A stretch of 64,000 nt of DNA from Gemmatimonadota bacterium. GTDB taxonomy: Bacteria > JAAXHH01. Shown here piece by piece: positions 10,417 to 20,179 of this stretch. Location: contig JAPOZT010000026.1 of the NCBI GenBank assembly GCA_026705925.1, forward strand, positions 62,001 to 126,000, written 5' to 3'. Each line of letters starts with the position of its first letter. The stretch's first letter is position 1. Under the pieces are notes generated by a model, which was not told the origin of the DNA, did no database searches, and saw nothing but the letters and a program-made list of their open reading frames with translations. The position numbers and the translations under genes were made by a program.

Positions 10417-10708
10417 GTCTCTTCAAGCAATCAATTTATATACCCCCAAAGCCAGTCACCTGACTCGATACCTTGCCCCGTCCTGATGACGTCCGGCGAG
10501 CAGGAAATCGTTCTGGCCAGGTGAGATCCGGTACCGAACTAGCTTGCCTGCCTGCATAAAGGCATTCCATACGGTTCAGACGAGATTCCATATGCCTTCA
10601 AAATCCTATTGTTTTAAAAGAAATGTTAAATTAAGGTATATTTTCGATATTCCGAATACTGTCCAAGTAAAAGGTCACGATTGCACGTGGTACGTAACCC
10701 TACGCGGA

Positions 10709-11602
10709 ATGTTTTGTGAAAACCCGAAGGCCGGCTTGACCGTCGAGGGAGTGTGCGCCATAAGTCTTCCGATCATCCTCGCCCACGGCATCGTACCCTT
10801 CGACGCGTTTTACCGGCCGCTCCTCCATGTGGGTTTGCGCCGACTCCTTCGCCAGCACGACAAGTACGACTACTTCAGCGGGATCGCCAGCCATCTCGAA
10901 AACCACGGTTACACCGTCTTTGCCCCCCGCGTGCCCTTCGCCGCAGAAGTTCATAAGCGCGCGCTGGCCCTGAAACGCCGTATCGAAGTCATCCTCAAAA
11001 GCACCGGAGCTGACCGGGTTCACATAATCGCCCACAGTATGGGCGGTCTCGACGCCCGCCACATGATCGTCGATTTCGACATGGCCGACCGCGTCGCGAC
11101 ACTGACGACCATTGGCACGCCGCACCGCGGAACTTGCTTCGCCGACTTCGGCCTTGCCAAAGTGAACTGGCTGATCGGCTTCACCGGCCTCTTCGGCCTT
11201 AATCTCAAAGGCTTCCGCGATCTCAGCACCGAGGCTGCCGCCGTTTTCAACGAGCGTGCCCTGAACGCCGAGGCGCGAAACCCCGTCCGCTATGCCACCT
11301 ACTCCGCCCACCAAAGCTATGGGCGGATATTTACCCCACTGAAGCTGCCCTGGAAATACATCGCAGGTCGCGAAGGAGACAACGATGGGCTGGTGTCTGT
11401 GACTTCGGCCGCCTGGACGGACAGGTTGGGGTCGAAGACCGTGCGCCAGGAAGCCTTTCCCGTCCCCGCCGATCACCTCAACGAACTGGCCTGGTGGGAG
11501 CCTTGCGAGTTGCGCGCTCCCCGGCAGGCGCGAAGGCCCTTCAAGAACAAAATACGCGATGTCTACCTCAAAATGATACGTGACGCCGAGCGGGAAGTTT
11601 GA
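10709..11602 (+). CDS. Alpha/beta-hydrolase, triacylglycerol-lipase-like
   Basis: From ATG 10709 the protein has 297 residues. The lipase features are the HG-type oxyanion stretch 'ILAHGIVPFDAFY' near residue 24, the nucleophile elbow GHSMGG-like 'IIAHSMGGLDARHMI', 'TTIGTPHRGTCFADFGL', and late Asp and His positions ('GDNDGLVSV', 'PADHLNELAWWE'). This pattern matches the bacterial Lip/EstA type lipases acting on esters. The upstream frame extends to 10544 but that part is AT-rich and unlike the rest, so it was left out. No signal peptide is obvious with the chosen start, so location is uncertain. Confidence 0.75.
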   Translation: MFCENPKAGLTVEGVCAISLPIILAHGIVPFDAFYRPLLHVGLRRLLRQHDKYDYFSGIASHLENHGYTVFAPRVPFAAEVHKRALALKRRIEVILKSTGADRVHIIAHSMGGLDARHMIVDFDMADRVATLTTIGTPHRGTCFADFGLAKVNWLIGFTGLFGLNLKGFRDLSTEAAAVFNERALNAEARNPVRYATYSAHQSYGRIFTPLKLPWKYIAGREGDNDGLVSVTSAAWTDRLGSKTVRQEAFPVPADHLNELAWWEPCELRAPRQARRPFKNKIRDVYLKMIRDAEREV

Positions 11603-11806
11603 TCCATCTGGAATGGATGTCGCCCGCGTGCGGTATCCCATCCTCGCACTTGACACGGCTTGACACGGCACTACCCACCTCATACCTTGATTGAGTTCGA
11701 AAGGTAGATACCGTGTATCCTGGATCGTGCGGATGGTATGCATGGTCCAGGCGGAATCCGGGCCGCACGCCGGCCGTTCGCGTGGCGGATTCATGGAGCT
11801 TCTTGC

Positions 11807-12247
11807 ATGGGCGAATCTCGGCAGGACGGGGCTGAAAGCGGCGTGACGCTGGAACTCACGATCCCGAGCAATCCCGATTTGACCGCGGAGGTGGACCGCC
11901 GCATAGAGGAGTTGACCACGCAGACCGGCTTCGACCAGGGAACGCGGGGCGACATCATGATCGCAGTGAACGAAGCGGTCAAGAACGCGATACTCCATGG
12001 AAACCGGTGCGACGAGTCCAAGCAGGTCATTATCTCCTGCAAATGCAGTTCGACGTTGTTCCGTATACACATATGCGACTGCGGCGGTGGTTTCGACCCA
12101 GACGCCCTGCCGGACCCGCGTAACCCGGACAACCTGCTCAAGGAGAATGGCCGGGGCATCCTGATGATCAAGGCCCTTATGGACGAAGTCGAGTTCGATA
12201 TCACGGAGCACGGCACCAGCGTGACCCTGATCAAGTACGGCCACTGA
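11807..12247 (+). CDS. RsbW-like anti-sigma factor / serine-threonine kinase (HATPase_c)
   Basis: ATG 11807 follows GGAG by nine bases and gives 146 residues. The protein carries an N box 'AVNEAVKNAILHGN', a G1-like 'DCGGGFDPD', and a G2 'ENGRGILMIKALMDEVEF', which together define the GHKL-ATPase anti-sigma fold of RsbW/SpoIIAB. Such proteins bind a sigma factor and phosphorylate an anti-anti-sigma partner. No sigma factor or STAS gene is near, so the partner is unknown. The threonine aldolase gene begins nine bases after its stop, suggesting cotranscription. Confidence 0.85.
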   Translation: MGESRQDGAESGVTLELTIPSNPDLTAEVDRRIEELTTQTGFDQGTRGDIMIAVNEAVKNAILHGNRCDESKQVIISCKCSSTLFRIHICDCGGGFDPDALPDPRNPDNLLKENGRGILMIKALMDEVEFDITEHGTSVTLIKYGH

Positions 12248-12256
12248 GGAGCGTCC

Positions 12257-13297
12257 ATGCAGATCGTCGAACTTCGCAGCGACACCATGACCCGGCCGAC
12301 GCCGGCCATGCGACGCGCCATGGCGAACGCCGAGGTCGGCGACGACTGTTTCGGCGAAGACCCATCGGTCAACCGGCTTGAAGAAGCCATGGCCGCCCTC
12401 CTCGGAAAGGAGGCTGGGCTCTTCGTCACGAGCGGCACGCAGGGCAACCAGCTTGCCGTGCGGTCACAAACCCATCACGGCAACGACGTCATCGCGGAAA
12501 AGTACTGCCACATGTTCAACGCGGAAGCCGGCGCACTCGGCGCGCTGTCGGGCGTGCAGGTCCGCCTGCTGACGGGAGAACGGGGTGTATTCACGGCGGC
12601 GCAGATGGAGGAAGTGATCCAGCGGGGCGACAACGTGCACTACGGCAGGACAGCGCTGGTCGCCGTGGAGAACACCCACAACAAGTCCGGCGGATATCCG
12701 TGGCCCGTGGAGGCGCTGTCCCGGGTCGGCGAATGCGGAAGGTCAAACAACCTGCGCGTCCACATGGACGGCGCCAGGCTGTTCAACGCCTGCGCGGCGA
12801 CGGGCCTGACCGCACAGACCTACACGCAGCATGTCGATACCGTATCCGTGTGCCTGTCCAAGGGCCTGGGCGCGCCGGTCGGCAGCGTGCTGGCGGGCGA
12901 CCAGGCCACGATCGACGCGGCCCGCTACTACCGGAAGATGCTCGGCGGCGGCATGCGCCAGGCGGGCGTCCTGGCGGCGGCCGGTCTATACGCCATGGAG
13001 CACAACATCTCTCGGCTGTCTGAGGACCACGACCATGCCACCCGGCTGGGCGAAGCACTCGCCGACCTGGAAAACGTCGAGATCGACCTGGGCGAGATCC
13101 ACAGCAACATGATCTTCTTCAGCCTGCTAAACGGCCTGGACCCCTTCGAGGCCGTCGATCGCCTGTCGGAAGAAGGCGTCCGAATGCTCGCCATGAAACC
13201 CGGCGTCATCCGCGCCGTCACGCACCTGGACGTAAGCGGCGAACAGATCGACCGGGCCATCGAAGTCTGCAGGAAGGTGCTGCCCCGCATTTCCTGA
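12257..13297 (+). CDS. ltaE: Low-specificity L-threonine aldolase
   Basis: The 346-residue fold-type I PLP enzyme splits threonine to glycine and acetaldehyde. The start matches the family (ELRSDTMTRPTPAMRRAM) and sits after TGAGGAGCG. The PLP lysine is Lys202 in SVCLSKGLGAPVG; the conserved 'VHMDGARLFNA' block binds the cofactor with its Asp/Arg. Length is normal for the family. It is followed by a tsaC-like gene 34 bp later, in the same direction. Confidence 0.92.
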   Translation: MQIVELRSDTMTRPTPAMRRAMANAEVGDDCFGEDPSVNRLEEAMAALLGKEAGLFVTSGTQGNQLAVRSQTHHGNDVIAEKYCHMFNAEAGALGALSGVQVRLLTGERGVFTAAQMEEVIQRGDNVHYGRTALVAVENTHNKSGGYPWPVEALSRVGECGRSNNLRVHMDGARLFNACAATGLTAQTYTQHVDTVSVCLSKGLGAPVGSVLAGDQATIDAARYYRKMLGGGMRQAGVLAAAGLYAMEHNISRLSEDHDHATRLGEALADLENVEIDLGEIHSNMIFFSLLNGLDPFEAVDRLSEEGVRMLAMKPGVIRAVTHLDVSGEQIDRAIEVCRKVLPRIS

Positions 13298-13331
13298 CCC
13301 GCGTTTCCCGACTCGAGATTCCCGACCCGCC

Positions 13332-13964
13332 ATGGCCGCTATCCTCCAACTCCATCCCGAACATCCCCAGAAGCGGCATGTCGACCGGGTCGTCGAAGCC
13401 CTGCACCGGGGCGGCGTGATCGTTTATCCGACCGACACGGTCTACGGACTGGGCTGCGATATCTTCAACCGCAAGGCCATCAACCGGATCTACCAGATCA
13501 AGCAGGCCCCCGCCGGGAAGCCGCTCAGTTTCGTCTGTTCGGACCTGAAGGATCTCGCCCGGTACGCGAAGAACATCTCCAATGCGGCCTACCGCATGAT
13601 GAAGCGCTTGCTGCCAGGCCCCTATACCTTCATACTGGAGGCTTCGCGGGACGTGCCGAAGTTCATGATCGGCAAGCGGCGGACAGTGGGGATCCGGGTG
13701 CCGGATAACCCCATCTGTCTCGAGATCGTGCGGGCGCTCGGCCGGCCTGTGCTGAGTACCAGCGTCGCGCCTTCCGACATCGCGCTATCCGGAAACGGAA
13801 GCGACTTGAACGACGCCGATTCCATCTCGGTCCGGTACGGAAAGGTCGTGGACGTCATCGTGGACGGCGGCGTCATTGTCCCGGAACCGTCGACGGTGGT
13901 CGATCTGACCGGCGACGAGCCCGAGATCCTGCGGGCGAGTGCGGGTGAGGCCGATCTGTACTGA
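13332..13964 (+). CDS. tsaC: Sua5/YrdC/YciO-family threonylcarbamoyl-AMP synthase-like protein
   Basis: The 210-residue protein has the YrdC fold markers: VIVYPTDTVYGLGCD near 25-40, 'IYQIKQAPAGKPLSFVCSDL', 'PGPYTFILEA', 'KRRTVGIRVPDNPI' and the late 'VLSTSVAP' where TsaC has Ser-x-Asn. This family makes threonylcarbamoyl-AMP for the t6A tRNA modification; the KRRTVGIR variant and lack of the Sua5 C-terminal domain point towards TsaC or YciO. Confidence in family is high, and in exact role moderate. Confidence 0.8.
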   Translation: MAAILQLHPEHPQKRHVDRVVEALHRGGVIVYPTDTVYGLGCDIFNRKAINRIYQIKQAPAGKPLSFVCSDLKDLARYAKNISNAAYRMMKRLLPGPYTFILEASRDVPKFMIGKRRTVGIRVPDNPICLEIVRALGRPVLSTSVAPSDIALSGNGSDLNDADSISVRYGKVVDVIVDGGVIVPEPSTVVDLTGDEPEILRASAGEADLY

Positions 13965-14063
13965 TCCGGCTCCGGGGATTAGCCGCGTTAGACCGGGCAG
14001 GTCGGTCGGCCCGGACGGCACGGCAGGATTGAGCAGGCCGGTCGGCTCGGAAGATCTACCGGA

Positions 14064-15122
14064 TCAGAACGAATAGGTCATCTCGAAGGCGAAATTGACC
14101 ATCGACTTTTCCCCATCCCCGAAGATCTCATCGTCAGAGAAATCCCGGCGGAGTTCCATGAGGAACCCTAGCCCATCGGTCAGCGCGAACGTCGGGGCGA
14201 TGGTGAGGGCCTGTTGGGTCACGTCCACGCTGCGCGGGTGGTCCTGCGCTCCGCTGCGGCGTGCCGCGATCTGCGATATCTCCCGGCTGAAGCGGTCGTA
14301 CCGGCCCGTCAACCCCATGACGTCGTTAAGACTGTAGTGTGCCATCACCATGTAACCGTTCCAGCTGTTCTCCACGTCGACCTGGTCCAACTCGGTCTTG
14401 CCGTTGTTGTACTCCCCGCCGATGATGAGTCCGGGTGCCGGCGTCAGGGTCAGGTCGACATCGTAGACGGTCAGATTGCCGACCAGCCCCTCTTCGTCGC
14501 CGCGCATCGCCGAGAAGCCGATGCCGCCCATTTCCTCGTGGCTGTAGCCGACCCTGCCGCCGATCATCTTGTTGGTATTCGCGTCGACGTTCTGGTCCCA
14601 ACCGTTGGTCAGGTGTACCACCACGTCGATCCCGCCGCCCAGGTCCATGGATAGCATGGCGCCGGTCAGATTGGTGGGCAATCCGTTATCGAAGACCAGT
14701 GCGTGGGAGTACTGGTACATGTCCGGGGCGTCCAGGAGCTCGAACCCGATGGGCGCATTGAATTTGCCGAAGGTCAGGGTCGGGTAGTTCCCCTCCCCGC
14801 GGCCCATGCCGAGATCGAGGGTGACGTAACCCTGCTCCGCGTCCAGGGTGAATCCGCCTTCGCCGTCGCTCACCCATTCCAGGTCCGCGCGCAATGAGCC
14901 GATATCGCCCAGGTTCCTGGACAGATCGATCTCCACCTGATCGAGACCGAAGGTGTTCGAATCGTCGAGGTTGGAGTACGTGTAGCTGGCGTCTACGAAC
15001 CCCGATATTTCGACCAGGCCGGAAATGGCCGAATCACCATTCTCCTGTGCGGCGGCCGGGAAGGCCGTGAACATCAGGACCGTCAGCCAGGCGGGGAATC
15101 TGCGTAACATTAAGGTACCCAT
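14064..15122 (-). CDS. Outer-membrane beta-barrel porin (OmpL/BBP2-like)
   Basis: The 352-residue protein has a signal peptide (hydrophobic stretch ending in AFPAAAQ) and an alternating amphipathic pattern throughout. It ends in a C-terminal Phe ('EMTYSF'), which is the typical recognition signal for outer-membrane barrel assembly. Signatures such as 'GFVDASYTYSNLD', 'PTLTFGKFNAPIGFELLDAPDMYQYS' and 'NLTGAMLSMDLGGGIDVVVHLTNGWD' fit the putative beta-barrel porin-2 family. A near-consensus promoter lies upstream (15199-15226). Cargo is not predictable. Confidence 0.8.
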   Translation of the reverse strand: MGTLMLRRFPAWLTVLMFTAFPAAAQENGDSAISGLVEISGFVDASYTYSNLDDSNTFGLDQVEIDLSRNLGDIGSLRADLEWVSDGEGGFTLDAEQGYVTLDLGMGRGEGNYPTLTFGKFNAPIGFELLDAPDMYQYSHALVFDNGLPTNLTGAMLSMDLGGGIDVVVHLTNGWDQNVDANTNKMIGGRVGYSHEEMGGIGFSAMRGDEEGLVGNLTVYDVDLTLTPAPGLIIGGEYNNGKTELDQVDVENSWNGYMVMAHYSLNDVMGLTGRYDRFSREISQIAARRSGAQDHPRSVDVTQQALTIAPTFALTDGLGFLMELRRDFSDDEIFGDGEKSMVNFAFEMTYSF

Positions 15123-15198
15123 TTCACGCTCCCATGATGTGATGTGATAGGAAAGGAACCTATTGATGTTAACGATTCGTCGCGATTATCCGATTCGT

Positions 15199-15226
15199 AT
15201 TATAGGATGTAATAGTACGATGTCAA
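15199..15226 (-). promoter_or_regulatory. Consensus sigma-70-type promoter for the porin gene
   Basis: On the minus strand the -35 box TTGACA (15221-15226) and the -10 box TATAAT (15199-15204) are separated by 16 bp. Both hexamers are perfect. The porin start codon lies 77 bases downstream of the -10 box. Confidence 0.8.
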
Positions 15227-15248
15227 TTAAACATTAAGCTACTTAACA

Positions 15249-17351
15249 TTACAGGTGGACGATACGATCAATGCGATCGCGCTCTCCGGCGACGAGCAGG
15301 ACGTCTTCTTCCTGGATCACATAGTCCGGTGTCGGAACGAAGTGCGCCTGGCCGACCTGGTTCGGCTGACCTGCCCGGTTCGCCTGGTCGGCCCCGTGCT
15401 CCCGTTTCCTGATGAGCAGGATCTGAACCCCGTGTCGGCTGCGGATCTGAAGGCGCCGGATGCTGTGGCCGGTGAACCGCCGGGGCGCGTTGATTTCCAC
15501 CATGGCGTATGCGTCTCCCAGCTGCACGACCTGTCCGCCGCTCAACGAGTCTACCATGCTCCCGAATTCACCGGCCAGGTCCCGTCTGGCCGCCTCCCGG
15601 TTGTAGGCGTCCATGACGTGTTCGCGGCTGATGACGCCGACCAGGCGCCCCGAGTCCGGATCGACGACGGGAAACGCGTTCACCTGGTGCCGGCCGAAGA
15701 GCAGCATGACCCGGTCCAGCTTGTCGACGTCCGTGACCGTCGGCAGGTCGAACTGGGCGATGTCGTGGGCCACGATGACGCCTTCGAGATCCTCGCCGTA
15801 CGCGACGAGACTGCGGATACGGTCGAAGGTGACCGTCCCCTGGTAACGCTCTTCGTTGTCCGTGATATAGAACTCCGTGTCCGAACTCTCGGCAAGGCGG
15901 GACATCAGGTCGTCGAGCGGCGCCTGGGGAGGTATCGTCTCGAAAGAGGCCACCCGGGCCTGCCCCACGTTCAGCGATCTGAGGATGTTCGTCTCCTGGC
16001 CCTTTTCCAGGTCCACGTTTCTCCTCAGTAGGCGCAGGGTGTAAACCGAAGGCTTGAGCAGGTAGGCGGAGAGCGCCGTACTTACGATGACGGAGATCGC
16101 CAGTGGCAGGATCAGCTCGTAGTTGCCGGTCATTTCGAAGATCATCAGAATCGACGTCATGGGGGTCCGGATGGTCGAAGACACCAGCGCGCCCATGGCC
16201 ACCAGGGCGTACGCGCCGTCGGTGGCGCTCGTTCCGGGAAGCAGTTGGTTGACCAGCGCGCCGAAAGCGCCGCCCAGCATGCAACCGACGAACAGGGAGG
16301 GGGCAATCACGCCGCCGGAGGCGCCCGATCCCAGGGAGAAGGACGTGGCGGCGATTTTCATGAAGACCAGGATGAGCAGGAACTGCCATTCCAGTTCGGA
16401 GAACAATGCCCGGTCCATGGTCTCGTATCCCACGCCGAGGATCTGGGGATAGAGCAGGGCCAGGGCGCCGACGAGCAGGCCTCCGGTCATCGGCTTCAGG
16501 TAATCCGGAAGCGGCACCTTTCCGTAGAGGTCCTCCACGCCGTAGAGCGCCCGGACGAAGAGGGTGCCCACGATGGCGGCCAGGATGCCCAGTACGGCGT
16601 ACAGAACGAATTCGAGCGGGTGGTTCACGCCGTGCGGGGGCACGATGATGGCCGGCTGGTTGCCCAGAAAATGGCGGGAAATGGCGGTAGCCACCACCGA
16701 GGAGATCACGATGGGACTGAACCGGCTGAAGGAGAAATTGCCCAGGATGACTTCGAGGGCGAACAGCGCGCCGGCGATCGGCGTGTTGAAGGTCGCCGCG
16801 ATGCCCGCGGCCGCACCGCAGCCCACGAAGGTGCGCATGCGATGGACGTTGACGTGCGTCAGCCGGCCGAAGGTGGAGCCGATGGCGGCGCCGATCTGGG
16901 CGATGGGACCCTCGCGGCCCACCGACATCCCGGTGCCTATGCTGATGGCCGTGGCCAGCGAAGTCTCCACGGCGACCCGGGGTCTTATGCGTCCGCCGCG
17001 GAGAGCTACGGCTTCCATGACATCGGGCAGTCCGCGGGCTTCCCTCGTGCTGAAGTAGATCAGGATGCCGACGATCAGCCCGCCGGCCGTGGGTACCGCG
17101 AGCACCGCCATCGTAGTGAGCGAAACTTGATCGGACAATCCGCCGCCCCAGGCCACGGACTCGATGAGCATGATCAGCTCGCGGAATGCGATGGCGCCTC
17201 CCGCGCCCAGCACGCCTATCAGAACCGCGGCGCTGATCATGAAGATCTGGTCGGTCGTCCGCATGCGTTCGATATTGGCGTGCAGGCGCTGCCTGAAGCG
17301 CCGCGCCATCACGCGCCAGAGGCGAAACACCCGGAGCCTCGACAGATTCAT
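15249..17351 (-). CDS. ClC-type chloride channel/transporter with CBS and TrkA-C domains
   Basis: The 700-residue protein starts with a cytoplasmic basic helix and has about ten or more membrane segments up to residue 440. The ClC filter region carries GREGP with the gating glutamate at Glu147, and 'GAAAGIAATFNTPIAGALFALE' follows. 'GSGASGG' and 'MTSILMIFEMTGN' are also typical. Two CBS domains (about 470-590, e.g. 'VTFDRIRSLVAY', 'VGVISREHVMDAYNREA') and a C-terminal RCK_C/TrkA-C-like domain (about 600-700) form a large cytosolic regulatory part. It moves chloride, perhaps coupled to protons. A promoter-like site is upstream at 17405-17433. Confidence 0.88.
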   Translation of the reverse strand: MNLSRLRVFRLWRVMARRFRQRLHANIERMRTTDQIFMISAAVLIGVLGAGGAIAFRELIMLIESVAWGGGLSDQVSLTTMAVLAVPTAGGLIVGILIYFSTREARGLPDVMEAVALRGGRIRPRVAVETSLATAISIGTGMSVGREGPIAQIGAAIGSTFGRLTHVNVHRMRTFVGCGAAAGIAATFNTPIAGALFALEVILGNFSFSRFSPIVISSVVATAISRHFLGNQPAIIVPPHGVNHPLEFVLYAVLGILAAIVGTLFVRALYGVEDLYGKVPLPDYLKPMTGGLLVGALALLYPQILGVGYETMDRALFSELEWQFLLILVFMKIAATSFSLGSGASGGVIAPSLFVGCMLGGAFGALVNQLLPGTSATDGAYALVAMGALVSSTIRTPMTSILMIFEMTGNYELILPLAISVIVSTALSAYLLKPSVYTLRLLRRNVDLEKGQETNILRSLNVGQARVASFETIPPQAPLDDLMSRLAESSDTEFYITDNEERYQGTVTFDRIRSLVAYGEDLEGVIVAHDIAQFDLPTVTDVDKLDRVMLLFGRHQVNAFPVVDPDSGRLVGVISREHVMDAYNREAARRDLAGEFGSMVDSLSGGQVVQLGDAYAMVEINAPRRFTGHSIRRLQIRSRHGVQILLIRKREHGADQANRAGQPNQVGQAHFVPTPDYVIQEEDVLLVAGERDRIDRIVHL

Positions 17352-17404
17352 GAAACACCCTTCCCACCTTCATCTTGTCATCGAACGGCAAACCCAGTAT
17401 CATA

Positions 17405-17433
17405 CATATACTTGCCGAGAATCATTAAGTCAA
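17405..17433 (-). promoter_or_regulatory. Putative promoter of the ClC gene
   Basis: On the minus strand TTGACT (17428-17433) is followed after 17 bp by TATATG (17405-17410). The ClC start codon is about 53 bases downstream. Confidence 0.45.
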
Positions 17434-17458
17434 TTTTAGCTCGGGAACAGGCCTGAAC

Positions 17459-18574
17459 ATGTCCGAAAACTACAAGTCCGAAGACCCCGTGTCCGACGAA
17501 TCCAATTCCGAAAAAATCGAGTCCGACGACTTCGCTATTCCACTGCCCGACACATCCGATTGGGGCGAGCCCGACCGGGGCGTCCGCGTGAAACCCGCGG
17601 ACGGCCGCGGCATCCTCATGCGGGACTGCCAGGTCGGCAGGGCGGGCGAAGTGCCGGAATTTGCCCTCGACGGACACGGCCTGGCGCAGCGGGGTTCGGT
17701 CGTCGATCCCGGGACGCCGGATTTCGGATTCGCCATCCGGGAAAAGAAGCTGGTGTGGGCCGATAACATCGCGGAATTGTACGAGCAGGGCAAGGCCGGC
17801 CAGTGGGACGCCACGACGGACATCCCCTGGGATGACCTGCCCGAGCTGCCGGACGACCTGGAGCAGGCGGTGTGCCAGGTCATGACCTTCCTGATCCAGA
17901 ACGAATACCTGGCCATGTACCTGCCGGCCAAGTTCATGAACCGTATCGATCCGCAGTTCTCCGAGGTGGTCCTCTTCCTGGCCACGCAGGTCATGGACGA
18001 GGCCCGGCACGCGGAGGTTTTCACCAAACGCGCCCTCGCCAACGGCGGCGGCCTGCAGTACGTCTCGGCCGCGACCGAATGGTCCCTGCGCAGCCTGCTG
18101 GCCCAGGACGACTACTCGAACGGTTCCTTTCTCATGCACGTTCTGGGCGAGGGGACCTTCATGGAACTCCTCATGTTCCTGGAGCAGGTCGCGCCCGACC
18201 CGGTGACCGCCCGGACCTTCAAGCTGGCGCGCCAGGACGAGGGCCGGCACGTCGGGTACGGCATATCCCATTTCGCCTACCACATCGAGCAGGATCCGTC
18301 GATTAAGGACGATCTGATGCGGGCGGCCGAGGAACGGACCCTGTTCCTCCAGCAGGCTTCAGGTTCCAGTCCTTTCGTGCTGAAAGCCATGATGACACTG
18401 GCCGGCGGCGGTTCGCATCCGGAGCAACTGGCGCGGGGACGGGACGCGGTCATGGGTCTTTATGAAGAGATGCACCACAAGCGGGTACGCGAACTCGTGG
18501 CCATCGGCTTCGACCGTAAGGATGCCGAACGCATATCTGAGCTGCACGGCAGCGGCGTGCGGAACTTCATGTAG
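17459..18574 (+). CDS. Ferritin-like diiron protein (ribonucleotide reductase R2-like)
   Basis: The 371-residue protein has the four-helix diiron signature: Glu149 (QNEYLAMY), Glu181 and His184 (DEARHAEVF), Glu231 or Glu236 (GEGTFMELL), and Glu261 with His264 (DEGRHVGYG). This matches R2-like ferritin-fold oxidases. The first 100 residues are acidic and low in structure. It is probably a diiron oxygenase or oxidase, not a classic R2, since no large-subunit gene is nearby and no tyrosyl-radical context can be identified. The next gene is a cupin (46-bp gap), so a small oxidative pathway is likely, but the substrate is unknown. Confidence 0.7.
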   Translation: MSENYKSEDPVSDESNSEKIESDDFAIPLPDTSDWGEPDRGVRVKPADGRGILMRDCQVGRAGEVPEFALDGHGLAQRGSVVDPGTPDFGFAIREKKLVWADNIAELYEQGKAGQWDATTDIPWDDLPELPDDLEQAVCQVMTFLIQNEYLAMYLPAKFMNRIDPQFSEVVLFLATQVMDEARHAEVFTKRALANGGGLQYVSAATEWSLRSLLAQDDYSNGSFLMHVLGEGTFMELLMFLEQVAPDPVTARTFKLARQDEGRHVGYGISHFAYHIEQDPSIKDDLMRAAEERTLFLQQASGSSPFVLKAMMTLAGGGSHPEQLARGRDAVMGLYEEMHHKRVRELVAIGFDRKDAERISELHGSGVRNFM

Positions 18575-18620
18575 TCCGTTCACTTCATCGTGAATCGGCC
18601 GTCTTTGGGAGAGGCTTGAA

Positions 18621-18989
18621 ATGGGTGTCGTACACAAGCACCAGGGACAGCAAGGCGCGAACGACTGGTCCGGCGTAGAGAAGCAGCCCTACAGCAAGGG
18701 TGGGGCGGTGGGCGGATCGGTGCGTGTGGTCATCGGTCCCGACGACGGAGCGAACAATTTCTCCGTACGCTACTTCGAGATCGAACCGGGCGGGCAGTCG
18801 TCCTTCGACCGCCATCCCCACGACCACGGCATCTACATCCTCCGGGGGCGGGCGAAGGTGCTCATCGGGTGGGACGTGCACGACGTGGGACCAGGCGACG
18901 TGGTGTACATCGCCCCCGACGAACAGCACCAGTTCGAGAGCGTCGGCGAGGAACCGCTCGGGTTCCTGTGCGTCGTGCCGCCCAAGTAA
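18621..18989 (+). CDS. Small cupin-domain protein
   Basis: The 122-residue single-domain cupin has motif 1 'HPHDHGIYILRGRAKVLIG' and motif 2 'DVVYIAPDEQHQFESV', which bring together the metal-binding His residues. The start follows GGGAGAGG. It sits after the diiron protein on the same strand; it may bind a small molecule or act as a small isomerase or dioxygenase. Nothing more specific can be read. Confidence 0.85.
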   Translation: MGVVHKHQGQQGANDWSGVEKQPYSKGGAVGGSVRVVIGPDDGANNFSVRYFEIEPGGQSSFDRHPHDHGIYILRGRAKVLIGWDVHDVGPGDVVYIAPDEQHQFESVGEEPLGFLCVVPPK

Positions 18990-19148
18990 GCCCTCCGGAC
19001 CTGGTGTCGGCTGACCCTCTGCCGCCCAAAGAGGATCCCCCGGAACCCGACGCTGGCTAGGTAACGGACAGCCCGTCCTTCGCGCCAGTCAGCCATCCTA
19101 CGTGCTGGATCGCTGTCCTGCTTGCCGGTCTGCCGTCCCGCTTGCCGA

Positions 19149-20102
19149 TCATCCGCCCTTCGCGGCGCTGTTTTTCATCCCGTTTCCCATCAGGTGCAGT
19201 TGCGTATTCACGTAACCCGGACGTACTTCCACGAAGTGGGGGCCCATGATCCGGTGCAGGTCGCCCAGGGCGTGGAAGGGCACGGTGGGAATGGCGTGGT
19301 GTTCGGCGTGGTACGCGTTGTTCCAGTTCAGCCACCGGACCAGGGGGATGGTCAGCACGGTGCGCGTGTTGAGCAGGATATGGCGGACGCGGGGACAGCC
19401 CGTGTGTTCGGACATGCGGATGAGACGCATGACGGGCTCGCCAAGGAAACGGGGTGCCAGCCAGAACAGGACCACGGCCATCGTTTCGAACCAGACCGAA
19501 ACGGCCGCCAGCGCGCCGTAGGCCAGGACCATGCTCCAGGCCTCCGTCACCACGATTCCACGTGTTCGCCCCGGAAGGAACTTGCGTTCGACCGCGTTGA
19601 ACCGCCCGAAGAGCATCCGTACCAGGGCCGTCAGGTTGCTGTAGAAATAGGGAATGCCCGTCGCGTACCAGAGATAGCCGCCCAGGTTTTCCGCCATGGG
19701 GATCATCTCGGGATCGTCCCCCGTGATCTGCGTGTGGGAATGATGAGCCAGGTGCTCGTAGCGAAAGTACGCGGGGATGAGGAACAGCCCGGTGCCGGTA
19801 ATCCAGCCGACGATCCGGTTCATCGCCGCGCTTCTGAAGGCTGTTCCGTGGGAGCATTCATGAAAGGGCGCGAACCAGTGCACCACGACGGCGCCATGGA
19901 CGAGCAGGGCCGGTGCCAGCCACCACGTGCCCAGGGAGAGCGTCACCAGGAAACCGGTGAGCAAGGTGGCCGCCAGATGCCCGGCGAGGAATACGAAACC
20001 CGGCAGGTTACGCCGACGCAGCAGTTCGCTCAGCCGGTCCTGCGGAACGATGTCGGTGGGTTTTACCGGGGCTTGTCCGGATTCGTGTTCAAGGGTGGAC
20101 AT
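19149..20102 (-). CDS. Membrane fatty-acid desaturase
   Basis: From ATG 20102 the protein has 317 residues, several membrane segments and the three histidine boxes: HECSH at 81-85, HLAHHSH at 117-123, and HAEHH in 'NNAYHAEHHAIPTVPFH' near the C-terminus. These bind the diiron centre that introduces double bonds, or in some members hydroxyls, into acyl chains or carotenoids. The frame upstream to 20423 is the antisense of the neighbouring cupin gene and is not counted. Its 3' end faces the cupin at 18989. Confidence 0.85.
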   Translation of the reverse strand: MSTLEHESGQAPVKPTDIVPQDRLSELLRRRNLPGFVFLAGHLAATLLTGFLVTLSLGTWWLAPALLVHGAVVVHWFAPFHECSHGTAFRSAAMNRIVGWITGTGLFLIPAYFRYEHLAHHSHTQITGDDPEMIPMAENLGGYLWYATGIPYFYSNLTALVRMLFGRFNAVERKFLPGRTRGIVVTEAWSMVLAYGALAAVSVWFETMAVVLFWLAPRFLGEPVMRLIRMSEHTGCPRVRHILLNTRTVLTIPLVRWLNWNNAYHAEHHAIPTVPFHALGDLHRIMGPHFVEVRPGYVNTQLHLMGNGMKNSAAKGG

Positions 20103-20179
20103 GGGTCGGCCAACGCCTGTTCGGGTGGACGGGAACGGGCTTGCGGCATGGACCGGGCACGGAACGCGGGTCGTGACGC

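Noticed and set aside
10544..10708. N-terminal extension of the lipase
   Set aside because: AT-rich, no domain pattern, and no ribosome site at 10544; the lipase fold starts after 10709.
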